Of a DNA stretch of 64,000 nt, positions 44,640 through 55,791 are shown one piece after another. This DNA comes from Basidiobolus meristosporus CBS 931.73 (lineage: Eukaryota > Basidiobolomycota > Basidiobolomycetes > Basidiobolales > Basidiobolaceae): NCBI GenBank assembly GCA_002104905.1, contig MCFE01000314.1, positions 33,367 through 97,366 of the forward strand, written 5' to 3'. Position 1 is the stretch's first letter, and every line of letters begins with the position of its first letter. The notes beneath the pieces were generated by a model that saw only the letters and a program-made list of their open reading frames with translations, had not been told where the DNA came from and searched no databases. The translations under genes were made by a program, and so were the position numbers.

Positions 44640-44859
44640 ATATTTGGAAGTTAGTCAAACCATAGGGGAAATAGTGTTACATATATGTGTATGTGGTGCC
44701 ACAACTTTCTTTATAATGCTTACTATGGCGGGTCATCATTGAGTTTTACATTCATGCAGGCGCAATGTCTCAAATACAAGACTGTCTTAAGTTCACATGA
44801 GTATTGACCAAAAAGTGATATAATAGCATTATGATGTTGAAGTTCAAATTGTTTGCCCC
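44640..44859. promoter_or_regulatory. Divergent spacer, copy B
   Basis: 220 bases lie between the companion start (44639, minus) and the transposase ATG (44860, plus). It contains TACATATATGTGTATG and is conserved with copies A and C, so it is probably a shared promoter. Confidence 0.5.
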
Positions 44860-47563
44860 ATGGACAAGACTACTTTGACTCAACACCATAAGAGAAGAGA
44901 AAAAAGACCATGTGGCTATTGTGGCAAGCCTCTCAGCCATGAAGCATGCAGACAGCATAGGAAGTATTACAAGGATCATGGCCAGTGTTTTGCCACCCAA
45001 GTCATATTTGACCATTCATTGGTCACCACTGTACCAACATTATCTTGCCAGCCAGTTGATACTTCTATATTGGCACCTGGTTGTCTTTGTCACCTTGCGC
45101 AAACTGAGTCAGGTGAGTTTGTAAAACCTTTAGGCTGACCTCAGCCTTCTGAATATGGCACGCAGAGTGATAGCTCTGACAATGAAGGTTCACTGATGGA
45201 CTTTGAGCCTATCTCCCCTAACAGCAGTACCACATATGAGCCCAGTCCAATCCCTATATGCAATGAGACAACACCCGTTAAAACAAATGCCAAGGATACT
45301 TTATGGAGCCAAGTGAGCCCAGTAATCCATCTGCTGGTGAATGATCTAATGTTGTGGCTAGAGAAGTGGCACGTTTCCACTAATATCAGTAATAGGGGCT
45401 TTGAGGATTTATTACTACTTCTTGCCAAAATCATACCGCAATGCAACTTACCATGTACATGGTACAAGTGGACAACTGTCATGCAGCTGGCAACATATGA
45501 TCCAGAGACTGTCCTGATTCCAGCATGTGTTAACAGTTGCATGGCATTCACATCCAAAAATGCTACCATTGCGACATGTCCAAATTGTCAGGAATCCACC
45601 ACCATTGAGGGAAAACATTGTTCACACTCCAGATATATTCCGGTCATACCCCATCTGAGGAAGCTGATGCAGTCCAACAAATATTGCAAAGCTATATAGT
45701 ACCACACTCAGTATCAATCAAGCACAAATATATCCAATATAATTGATGGCAAACATTACAAACAGCTAAGAAGCAAGGGCTACTTTGAAGGTATGTATGA
45801 CCATGCCTTTGCTTTAGCACCTGATGGATTCTCATTAAACAAGTACTCTACCAGCAAATCCTGCTGGTCACTGATTCTCATCAATCTGAATCTGCCATCC
45901 ATCTTATGGTATCATAGCAATAATCTGATGTTAGTCCCACTGGTATCTTAGCCTAAGTCACTGTTCAACCTGAATAGCTACCTGTATCCATTGCTGGATG
46001 TATGCTATCCAGCAGGATAACTGTAAATGGCTGTCATGTAAAAGCGCATATTATTATCTGCATTGGAGATACCCCAGCCATCAGCAAGATAGCAGGTTTT
46101 TCTGGGCACAATGGACGGTAGTGCTGTCAAATGTCTGAGATCCAGGGCATTTGCTCTATAACTCACATACATTATTATTACCCAAACACCAGCACTAAGA
46201 ACATCATCTTTCCACAGAGAAAATGTACAGAAGTAAGCATGCAATTGCAGCAAAGTTGGCAAGCTATAAGTCCCTGGCTGGAATATGGAATCAATCAAAA
46301 ACCCAAGATACTTTAGATAGAGCGTATCTGTTGGAGCAAAAGCTTTCCACTAGGAGCAATGCATTTGCTTTTTAACAGTATCCCTATACTGATGACCAAG
46401 ATGTATATGGGGCATTTCAAGCTAAAGAGACATTTGAGATACCAGAGAAATTTGAAAAAATTGGCAAGATTTTACAGAGTATCTGCTACCCTAAGTACCT
46501 CTCACAGGCTCCAATTAATATTCATATGCATATGTGACAATACAAATGCAACGACTGGATGAACTGGATATGTATTTATTCAAGCAGTGTTCTGAAGCCA
46601 TTCCTACCAAGAGTGCATTGGAAGCATTGGGAGTCATATGTGGACATTGTAGGAATATTTATCCAGAAGTGGATCACCAATGCCAACTTGATGAATTTAC
46701 AGCTGTTGTGTGAGGAGTTTGTGATGGGATTTGAGTGGCTATGCTATAAAAATAGAGCTGAATGCGTAGATCTCTGCCGCTACTGTATCCATTCTCTACT
46801 CCATCTTGCATGGTGTGTGGAGAATATCAGGCCTTGCTTCACCTTTTGGGAGTTTCCTATGGGGTGGATGTGTGGGGAGATAGGAAGATGAGTCAAGTTG
46901 CAGGTACTACCATATCCCAATCTCATCAAGAATATTACCTTCAAGTCCATCATGGATGTGGTGAGTTGGCACATGGAGGACAGCCAGAAATAGTTGGAAA
47001 ATACTGAGGACAAATGTGCACATGGAGACACCTACGGAATATATTGGCTAAATACCAAGAAGTTCTTTGCCAATATTCAGGAGGTATTCATGGCAGAAGT
47101 GGCAACAACCAAGCATATGTTTGCAAGATGTATATGCTACCAGCAGTACAAGGTATATGGCAACTTTGCAAGTATCACACTAAAAAGCTGCAAAGTTGAG
47201 GTGATAGAAGTATGTCAATTGCGGCAGGTGTGTGTGTTTGTAAAGGTTAATAAGCAGGAGGCCATAGTTTTTTTGGTTTGAACTACGTGTGGAATACCCA
47301 AGATAGTAGTGGGTAAGCAAATAAAGAAAGGTGATTCTACAGTGAAATATATGAATTGCACAAGGGGAGGTAGAAAAAAGAAATACCATTTGGTAAATGG
47401 TATGGTAGCATTATACAGAACCAGCGGCAGGCCGTCATATTGCCAAGAAAAACCATCAGAGTCTTACTGTGAGGCCGTCAAAATACCCTCAAGTTTCTTG
47501 CCATATAAGGCAATTGGAAGTCCTGACCAACTGAATCCACTTAAAATAGTAATAGAGCGCTAA
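44860..47563 (+). pseudogene. tnp2-type transposase, copy B
   Basis: The ATG at 44860 opens with MDKTTLTQHHKRREKRPCGYC, then GKPLSHEACRQHRK, a Cys/His finger as found at the start of many fungal tnp2-type transposases. One frame is open to 45697 except for a single TGA at 45139, where copies A and C have Ser or Thr codons. It includes LLVNDLMLWLEKW and CPNCQESTTIEGKHCSH, a second possible zinc site. Next come FALAPDGFSLNKY and LILINLNLP (45830-45890), followed by LNSYLYPLLD (45980). Frames then shift in the GDxPA/GHN region (46050-46150). The C-terminal half (46560-47563) is in pieces: CGEYQALLHLLGVSYG, SWHMEDSQ and MEYMNCTRGGRKKKYHLVNG. Several breaks make it inactive. Confidence 0.72.
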
Positions 47564-47689
47564 AAGACCGCAACAATACCATACAAATATTGTCACAGTA
47601 CCAGTCAAAAATTGTCAAGTTTTATCCCTCTATTTGGCTGTGAAATTTGCAAAACACCGTCATGATCTCATTGTAAGATTGTCAGGAGG

Positions 47690-47792
47690 GTCACTAATTC
47701 CAAGCTGCTGTTATTATGACAGTCTCTTAATGGGATCCTGACAGATGATCCGGATTGAATCCACCTGCGGGACCAAATTATTTTTCATAGGG
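47690..47792 (+). repeat. Conserved 3' terminus of tnp2-type element, copy B
   Basis: It runs from AGATTGTCAGGAGGGTCACTAATTC to GGGACCAAATTATTTTTCATAG (landmarks GGGTCACTAATTCCAAGCTGCT and GGACCAAATTATTTTT, each shown short of the full length). The same words end copy C at 55192-55300 and copy A at 33479-33580 in inverse. It is the likely transposase-binding subterminal region. Confidence 0.7.
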
Positions 47793-47794
47793 CT

Positions 47795-48393
47795 TAGGCA
47801 CTGTTGCTGTGCTTCAAGATTTTATATTGCTCCTCTGCTGATACATTGAGAAATGGCTCTTTTCTTAGCTGTGACTTTGAGCTAATTGGGTTCCTTCTTT
47901 GCAGCAGAAATACTGCATTCTCTACCTGGGATATTAATTGCACTACATGTAGTATCTGCTCCTCCTCTCCCTAGACAACTTCTTGATTGCCCAGGGTCAT
48001 TTCATCTATCCTATCAGCCACTGCACATAATTGCCTTATAAATGCTTTGGTATGGGCTGACAACACACATGCCAATACTAGTGGTGATGATTCCATGACA
48101 GATATGTGCAGGTCATTAGCTGGAAGCACTATATTTGCTGCATTTTCATCTGCCTGAACATTATGGCCAGCTTACAGGTCTAAAGAGAATTTCAATTGCC
48201 CACCCAGCTAAGAGCCTGAAAAGTCTGCAATAATACCTTCAGCAGGCACACTTTCAACATGGACTTTTTTTGGACATAGCCCTGCTTGTTGCACTCAATG
48301 TCAAAGCAGGCTGTTGTCCACCATTCCTTCTCTGCAGTCTGTGGTTGAGTGCGGCAGGGAACAAGAAAGCTTGATATTATTTTTTGGTGGCAT
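47795..48393 (-). pseudogene. Companion ORF 5' fragment, copy D
   Basis: It matches the first 200 codons of the companion protein on the minus strand, starting MPPKNNIKLSCS at 48393 and running to the HC/EAQQQ region, where it is cut at 47795 exactly beside the 3' terminus of copy B. Several frameshifts. It shows that a fourth element once lay here. Confidence 0.65.
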
Positions 48394-48409
48394 ATAGACT
48401 TGTTCCATT

Positions 48410-48960
48410 GTACCGTGCCAGGGCGTGTGGCGTGATCCGCGGCTGTAAAGAACAATTGGGCGCAATATTATAGCTACCAGAAGGAAGGATTGTACTTGGA
48501 CGATTTTGCACTATGCGGGATGATCTTGCACACTATGGCACAATCTGACATGATGAGGTTGGAACGGATGATTGCGCCAACTTGTAATGTTTGCATCACG
48601 TGCGCGATTGGATACCGCCATTATGGCAGGTAAAATCCGGTATTTGGATATGTTTCTTTAATGTAAATGGAAATAAATGTGTATCACACTATAAACTACA
48701 CTGATACTTACCATTTTGGTTACCCTCACTCCAATTGGATGGTATCTCAGTGGTTAATTGGTCCAAAAGTATCCTGAGGCTGGCAGCCCCCAATTGGCTC
48801 ATTGACTACTAAAAAAGCTACCTGATTTGCCATCAAATATCCCATTTTGCTCATTGAGCAAGTAAATCCCTGATCCTAGTGATTGGACAAGGTGTCATAG
48901 CCAGCACGCAAGCGATTGTGTAGGTGCGAAACAGCTTTCAATGCAATACTGGCAAAGTTG
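48410..48960 (-). repeat. Repeat family R, copy 2
   Basis: This is the reverse complement of 42215-42765, about 550 bases with scattered mismatches. It is somewhat richer in CpG-type words (GCGCGATTGG, GATCCGCGG) than copy 1, where the same places read CA or TG. That suggests copy 1 has lost CpG by deamination. Confidence 0.75.
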
Positions 48961-49039
48961 TTGTATGAAATTATTGCAATGATCATGTCAAAAGGTAGTC
49001 TCAGATTCAAAGTCCTCTGACTACAAGGTACTGATCCCA

Positions 49040-49375
49040 TCAGAACACTCTGCCAAGGCCAATGAAAAATATTTGCACCCCAGATTTCACAAAAAATTAG
49101 TCAACATTTTTCATCACAACATTCTCTAAGTGGCTTTTGATTGGTTCCCTGCCAAGTTGCTCACTTTCTGATCCAGGACCCTCAATCACCTCCCACATCT
49201 GTGTAAGTTGATTGACTGTGGCCTCTTTTTCACACTCCTTGCTTCCTGACTCAACTGTTTATCTTACTTTTCATGCATACAAATTGATTTATTTCCATTG
49301 AAACTTTAGTTGTAACTCAATTGCCAATTGTATTCACCTATACAAGTCCCTATACCATACACTAACATTAAGCCC
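49040..49375 (+). repeat. Repeat family S, copy 2
   Basis: A direct repeat of 33140-33478. It lies between repeat R copy 2 and the companion end of tnp2-type copy C. No coding sequence. Confidence 0.7.
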
Positions 49376-49689
49376 AACCTCACACTTAACAAGTAACTCC
49401 ATTAAAATCCTCCAGTCAATAAGTATTTCTGCTGTCAACCTCTGTTTCCATGGCTTTGACAGGAACCCAACAGCTTTATGCCACTACTCATATGCTGGTT
49501 CCCACATGTTCTAGTCTTCAGCTGGCACTACAAGGTCTAGCACCTCATCTGCCAGTCTTTGCAATGAATCCTTGCAATATTCAAGCACATTTTTTTGAGC
49601 ACTGCACTTGAAGAAGTGCCGCAACCTCTCGGTGTGCCTATCATTGTTCCAAAATCCCACAGAAGGCATTATAATAGTCTTTTGAGTTT
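49376..49689. other. Stretch left of companion copy C, nothing recognised
   Basis: No domain or matching repeat seen in the window. It may be the 5' terminal region of copy C or older insertion debris. Confidence 0.35.
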
Positions 49690-51030
49690 CTTACATGGTA
49701 GCTTGTCTGTCAGTAGGATCTCTACTCTGTTGGCAATGGAGGATGTGTCAACTGTGCCAGATGGACAGCCTTTTGCTGCAAATCCATCTATCTTGCTGGA
49801 GTGTAGCTCAAATTCCTGCACTTCCAATTCTTGTTAATACAGCTATTTTCTTGTTGGTATTTCCTCCTGGACATGATGTGATTCAGTCTGTTCCAGCCTT
49901 GTGGCAATAATTGGCAGGCACTGCAGTGTTTTTGCATACCTCCCTGTCTCAGGCTTGGGTAAACATTTTTCCCTTTGCCTTTTCCTTTGTCACTTCCAGG
50001 CCTTTCACTGTTACTTTGTCTGAGTGCTTCTTGTATCAGACTATGTTTTCTCCTTGATAAATTTTACTCTGATAGATACATTTTGGCCTGCTTGTCCCTT
50101 GCTGGCACTCTTTAGGCAATCTGATGCTTCTTTTCAGCTTGTTTCACGCTCTCAGCAATAGTTGTGATGGGTACCTGAGAAAGCTGCTGGTTTTATCACT
50201 GCCAGGTCCTTCACTGCTGCATTGACTGAGTTCTTCTTGAGTGGTACAACACTTTTTCCTTGATAAATGTTGTGCTGGTGAGCCTGTGTCTGTCTGCTTG
50301 TCCTTATTTGGCACTCTTCCAGCTACCTGACATCTCTTTAATGCTTGCTCAGAGCTTTTGACCCTGCTTGTCACAGGCTCTTGAGGATGCCACTGGTTTT
50401 TAGCCATGGCACCCTTTTTCTGCTGCCAAGGATAGCTTCTGATATTATTTAGATGCTTTCTTAGCATACCATTACTGGCCCAAAATATGTTTGCCCAATT
50501 GGATCCAGGATAATGCTTATGGAGCAGGTCAAGCACATTTTGCTTGGCCTTGAGTTCCTGGTGGGCCCATACTATGCCAGCCTCAAGGTGATGGCATGCT
50601 AGACTTATGTCAGCCTCTGGAATATTAGCCCATTACTTGTGATTGCACTTAATGGCTTCACAGATCTGCAATGTCTTTTGATTCTTAGGCTATGGTTTAA
50701 GCACCAAATTGTCTCTGTCACATGCTGTGATAGGTTTCTCTGTGGGCTTTATCTTTGGGAACTGTTGTTATGCTTCAAAGACTGTACAGTGTTCTTCTAC
50801 TATCACACTGGGAAATGGCCCAATTCTTGGCTGTGATATTAAGCTACTTGAGTTCCTTCTTTGAAGTATAGATAATGCTTTCTCTACATGGGATATTAAC
50901 TATTTTACACATTTTTCTGCTCATCCTGTTTCTAGACTATTTCTTGATTTCTCTGGGCCATTGCAGTTATCCTATCAGCCACTGAGCCTAATTACCATGC
51001 TAATGCTCTGGTATGAGCTGACAATATACT
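49690..51030 (-). pseudogene. tnp2-associated companion protein, copy C, truncated
   Basis: The same block order as in copy B on the minus strand: the central block with HYPGSNWANIFWASNGMLRKHL at 50536-50440, then two C-terminal repeat units with LSRKK and SSSEGPGSDK. The 5' third is missing; similarity stops at 51030, where a copia integrase fragment begins. Many stops. Confidence 0.62.
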
Positions 51031-51905
51031 TGCTGGAGCATCATAGCATATTTGCGGTATAAAGCAGTGGCTCAGCAACTAAAAGACTTTTCCTATAAGA
51101 AAGGCTTATCTGGGAGACAACTCTGCATTAGAATCTAATAGCTCCAACTATTGAAACTAAGTGGAAGATATGTTGTAGGAGGCTAGGACTTATTGGGGAG
51201 CAGCAAATGAGCCAACCGGTGAAAAATCAACTTGTTTTGGGCCTAAATTTCTCAATTCCAATCAAATTCAGTGTCTGTGAAGAATGTTCATATGGCAAAT
51301 AAGCTTGGCAATGTTTCAGAAGCTCAGGAGTCATTAATACCACTGAAGCATTGGCTATTCAGCAATCAGACATATATGGGCTCATGAGAACATTGTCCCT
51401 TGGAGCCAAGAGATACATTATTACATTTATTAAAGAAGAGACAAGATAAACAAGAGTGTACTTCCTTGAGAAAAAGGATGAGGCTTTAGGGACATTTAAG
51501 CACTTCAAGAACATGGCAAAAACACAATGGGTGCAAACTGAAGGTTCATTGAAGTTATAATTGAGGGGAAAACTGCTCAAAGGAGTTTGTAAAATACTAC
51601 TCATGCACTAATATACTTCAGCAGACCACTATTGCACCTACACCATAGCAAAGTGGAGTAGCAGAATATGCAAACAGAACAACAGTAGAGATGGGAGCAG
51701 TTCTGGACTAGTCTTGGCCACTATAGGACTAACTACAGCCTGAACTTTGCCACTTTCTTCTGATCTACAATCCTATAATTATTCTTCTAGAGTAAAGATC
51801 AAATTAGCACTATTATCAAGCATTACGCACTAACCCTGAAACTGTTGCTGAATGCCATAAGTGCTGAGAAGCTCTCCTTACATAGTGATACAGTTGTATT
51901 ACTTC
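51031..51905 (+). mobile_element. Fragment of a second copia family (integrase) inside copy C
   Basis: Plus-strand coding remnants read as copia integrase. A CRRLGLIGEQQ zinc-region piece leads to CEECSYGK near 51280, then SDIYGLM, KRYIITFI and RVYFLEKKDEALGTFKHFK (51370-51510), then QSGVAEYANRTTVEMG near 51660 in a shifted frame. The protein differs clearly from the copia at 28224-31814. It replaces about 380 bases of the companion ORF. No LTRs are visible. Confidence 0.72.
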
Positions 51906-52137
51906 TACAAAGGTATAAATATGGAAGTGAGTCAAACCAAGAGGAGCTGGAGTTACATATATGTTTGTATGTGATGTCACAGCTTTATTAATAATGCTTA
52001 CTATGGTAGATCAGCATTTAATCTTATATACATGTAGGTGTAATGTCTCAAATGCAAGATTGTCTTTGACTCACATGAGTATTGACTAAAAAGTGAAATA
52101 ATAGCATTACATTGTTGGAGGTCAAACTGTATGCCCC

Positions 52138-54880
52138 ATGGACAAAACTACTTTGATTGAATGCCGTAAAAAAAGAGAAAAGAGACCATGTGGTTATTGC
52201 AGCAAGCCTCTCAGCCACAAAGCATGCAGACGGCATAGGAAGTCTCACAGCCACTGTTCTGCCACACTAGTTATATTCAACAATTCATCAGTCACTACTC
52301 TACCAACATTGTCTTGCTGGCAAGTTGATACATCTATATTGGCACTTAGCTGTCTTTATCACCTTGTGCAAGCTGAGTCAGGTGAGTTTGTGATGCCTTT
52401 AGGTTCACCTCAGCCTTATGAATATGGCATGTAGAGTGATAGCTCTGACAAAGAAGGCTCACCAATGGATTGTGAGCCTATCTCCCCTAACAACAGTACC
52501 ACATGTGAGCCTAGTCAAGTCCCAATATGCAATGAGACAATACCTGTCAACAAAAATGTCAAGGACACTTTATGGAGCCAAGTGCACCCAGTAATCCATC
52601 TACTGGTGAATGATGTAATGTTGTGGCTAGAGAAGTGGTGTATTTCCACCAATATCAGTAATTGAGTTCTGAGGATTTACTACTACTTATTGCCAAAATC
52701 ATTCCAGGATGCAACTTACCATGCACATGATACAAGTGGACAATAGTCATGTGGCTGGCAACATATGACCCAGGGATTGTCCTGATTCCAGCATACGCTA
52801 ACAGTTGCATGGCATTCACATCCAAATATGCCACCATTGCGACATCCGCAACTTGTGAGGATTCCACCACCATTGATGGAAAAAATTGTTCACACTCCAG
52901 ATAAGTCCCAGTAATCCTCTATCTAAGGAAGCTCATGTAGTCCAACAAATATTGCAAAGCTATAGAGTACTGTGCTCAGTATCAATCAAGTGCAAACATT
53001 TCCAATATATTTGATGGCACATATTACAAGCAGTTAATATGCAAGGGTTACTTTGAAGGTATGATTGACAATGGCTTTGCCTTAGCATTTGATGAGCTCT
53101 CATTTCACAAATACTCCGCTTGTAAATCCTGCTGGCCACTGATTCTCATCAACCTGAATTTGCCACCTATCATACAGTATCAAAGCAAAATCTGATGGTA
53201 GTCTCACTAGTATCTGGGCTTAAATAACTGTTCAACCTGGATAGCTACTTGTATCCATTGCTAGATGAATATTTTATGCTCTCCAGTGGGATAACAATAA
53301 ATGGCCATCATATCAAAGTGTATATTATTGTCTGCATTAGTGATAACCCAGCTATCAGAAAGATAGCTGGCACTTCTAGGCATAATCAATAGTATTGCTG
53401 TAAAATGTGAGGAATTCAAGGGATTTTCTCCATAACTAACACAAATTATTATTACCCAAGCACCAACCATGAGAACATCATATTCCTACAAAGAGAACTT
53501 GTAGAAGTCAGCATGCATTTCCAGCAAAGTAGGTAAGCTATAAGCCAACAGCAGGATTATGGAATCAAATGGAATCCAGGAACATTTAAGATAGAGGCTA
53601 TCTGTTGGAGCAATAGCTTTCCACTGGGAGCAATGCACTTACTTTTCAACAATACCCCTATATTGATGACCCAGTTGTACATGGGGCATTTCAGGCTAAA
53701 TGAGCCCTTGCAGATACTGGGGAAGTACAGAAGAATTGACAAAATATCACATAGTATCTGCTACCCTAAGTACTTCTCATGAGCTCCAATCAATATTCAT
53801 ATGCACATTCAACTATACAAATGCAAAGACTGGATGAACTGGATTTGTATTTATTCAAGTGCCATTCTGAAGCCATTCCTACCAAGAGTACATTGGAAGC
53901 ATTGGGAGTCATACGTGGACATTGTAGGAATATTTATCCAGAAGTGGGTCACTAATGCCAACTTGTCACATCTATGACTGTTGTGCAAAGAGGTTGTAAG
54001 GGAATTTGAGTAGCTACACTACAAATATAAAGCTGAATGTGTAGATCTCTGCTGCTACTGTAACCATCCTCTACTCCATCTTGCTTGGTGTGTGGAGAGT
54101 TTTGGGCCTTGCTTCACCTTTGGGGAATTTTGTGTAAACCATATGTGTGGGGAGATAGGAAGACAAATCTAGTAACAGGTATTACCATATCCTAATCTCA
54201 TCAAGAATCCTACCTTCAAGTCCATGATGGATGTAATGAGTTGGCACATTGAGGACAGCCAGTAAGAGTTGGAAAATACTGAGGACAGATGTGCACATGG
54301 AGACACCTAAGTCAATGGAATTATGAAGCTAAGCAGCCCCAATGCATGGTTAATCAGTTAAGTAATCAAAGTTATGCTAGGTGCATCAAGCCAGTAATTT
54401 TTATTAGGAAAGCTCTACAAAAATATGCCAGGTTTCTCTTGGTCACATGCCACCCACTACAGCATTCAATACAGAATTTACTCAGACAAGAGCCAGAGTA
54501 CTCCTACAAGGGGGACTAGAATCTAGCAGGGAGTAGAAATGTATTGGCTAAATACCAAAAAGTTATTTGCAGATATTCAGGAGGTATTCACAGTGATGTG
54601 GCAACAACCAAGCAGAAGTTTTCAAGATGTATAAGTTGCCAGTAATACAAGGTATATGGCAACTTTACAGGTATAAGACTAAAAAGCAATAAGTTAAGGG
54701 AATAGTAGTTTGTCAATTGCAGCAGGTGTGTGCATGTATAGAGGTTAGTAAGCAGGAGGCTATCATTTTTTTATTTGAACTATATGTGGAATACATAAGG
54801 TATTAGTGGGTAAGCAAATAAAGAGGGGTGATTCTACAGTGGAATATATGAATTGCACAAGGGGAGGTAGAAAAAGGAAG
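52138..54880 (+). pseudogene. tnp2-type transposase, copy C
   Basis: The ATG at 52138 begins MDKTTLIECRKKREKRPCGYC, with the same Cys/His finger as in copy B. It is collinear with B through LLVNDVMLWLEKW (52600) and the QSSANISN, FDGTYYKQL and LILINLN blocks (52980-53160), then ITINGHHIKVYI (53290, frame-shifted) and MNWICIYSSAILKPFLPRVH (53830). It retains the stretch 54310-54535 missing in B (NQLSNQSYARC, ARFLLVTC). Multiple stops and indels. Together with 54880-55300 it forms the right half of element C. Confidence 0.7.
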
Positions 54881-55191
54881 TACCATTTGTTAATTGGTAA
54901 GGTGGCATTATACAGTACCAGCAGTAGGCTACCATACTGCCATAACAATGCCATTGGAGACCCGCAATGAGGCCATCAAAACAACATCATGTTTCTGCCA
55001 TATAAGGCAATTGGATGTACTAGAGAGTTGGATACAGATAATATATTTGTAGAGCACATCAAGGGTGCAACAATTCCATGCAATTATTGCTACAACACTA
55101 ATCAAACCTTGTAAAGTTATATCAATCTATTATGGCAGTGAAGTATATATAAAAGTTAGCTTAGTGCTGCTGTGATCCCATTGTTAGATTG

Positions 55192-55300
55192 TTAAGAGGG
55201 TCACTAATTCCAAGCTGCTAGTATCATGAAGGTCCCAAACAGAATCCTGATGGCTGATCTGGATTGGATCCACCTGTGGGACCAAATTATTTTTCATAGA
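55192..55300 (+). repeat. Conserved 3' terminus of tnp2-type element, copy C
   Basis: Shares the GGGTCACTAATTCCAAGCTGCT and GGGACCAAATTATTTTTCAT words with 47690-47792. It marks the right end of copy C; the next transposase fragment starts about 40 bases later in the opposite direction. Confidence 0.7.
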
Positions 55301-55339
55301 GTTATAGTATCTTAGTATAGTAGCCCTTTATCTTATACT

Positions 55340-55775
55340 GCTTGTAATATATACTACTTGTGCACTTATAGTAGGTTGCTACCACATTTGCCATGAGTAC
55401 CTCCTGAATATCTGCAAGACACTTTGGGTACTTGGCCAATATATTCATTCTCACCACCTAATTCTAGTCCCCCTGATAAGTACACTTTGACTCTTGCCTG
55501 TACAAAGTCTGTATTCAATGATGAAGAGATTGGCTTGTACCCAGGAGAAAGCTGCAATAGTTGTGTGAAGATGTCCAACAAAAATCAGTTGCTTGTTGCA
55601 ACCTTACATTGTATTATTTAACTGAAACCCATGCATTGGGGTAGCTAGCTTCTCAATGCCAAAGGCATCTATTTCTCCATGTGCACATATATCCACAGTA
55701 TTTTCCAAATCTTCCTAGTTGTCCCCTGTATGTCTACTCATTATATTCATGATGGACTAGAGGGTAATATTCTTT
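55340..55775 (-). pseudogene. tnp2-type transposase C-terminal fragment, copy E
   Basis: Minus-strand sequence aligns with copy A at 34120-34770 without the MITE, and with copy C at 54200-54640. Landmarks are GCCATGAGTACCTCCTGAATAT, CCCATGCATTGGGG and TTCATGATGGACTAGAGGG. It is cut on the right by gypsy LTR sequence. It is too short and broken to code. Confidence 0.65.
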
Positions 55776-55791
55776 CATGGGTCCTCATATG

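Larger units (their letters stand above)
42960..47792. mobile_element. tnp2-type DNA transposon, copy B
   Basis: The companion ORF is on the minus strand (about 43098-44639), followed by a 220-base divergent spacer, the transposase on the plus strand (44860-47563) and a conserved 3' terminus (about 47690-47792). This is the best-preserved of the copies and shows the general layout. It lacks a coding stretch of about 230 bases near the transposase C-terminus that copies A, C and E retain. Confidence 0.75.
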
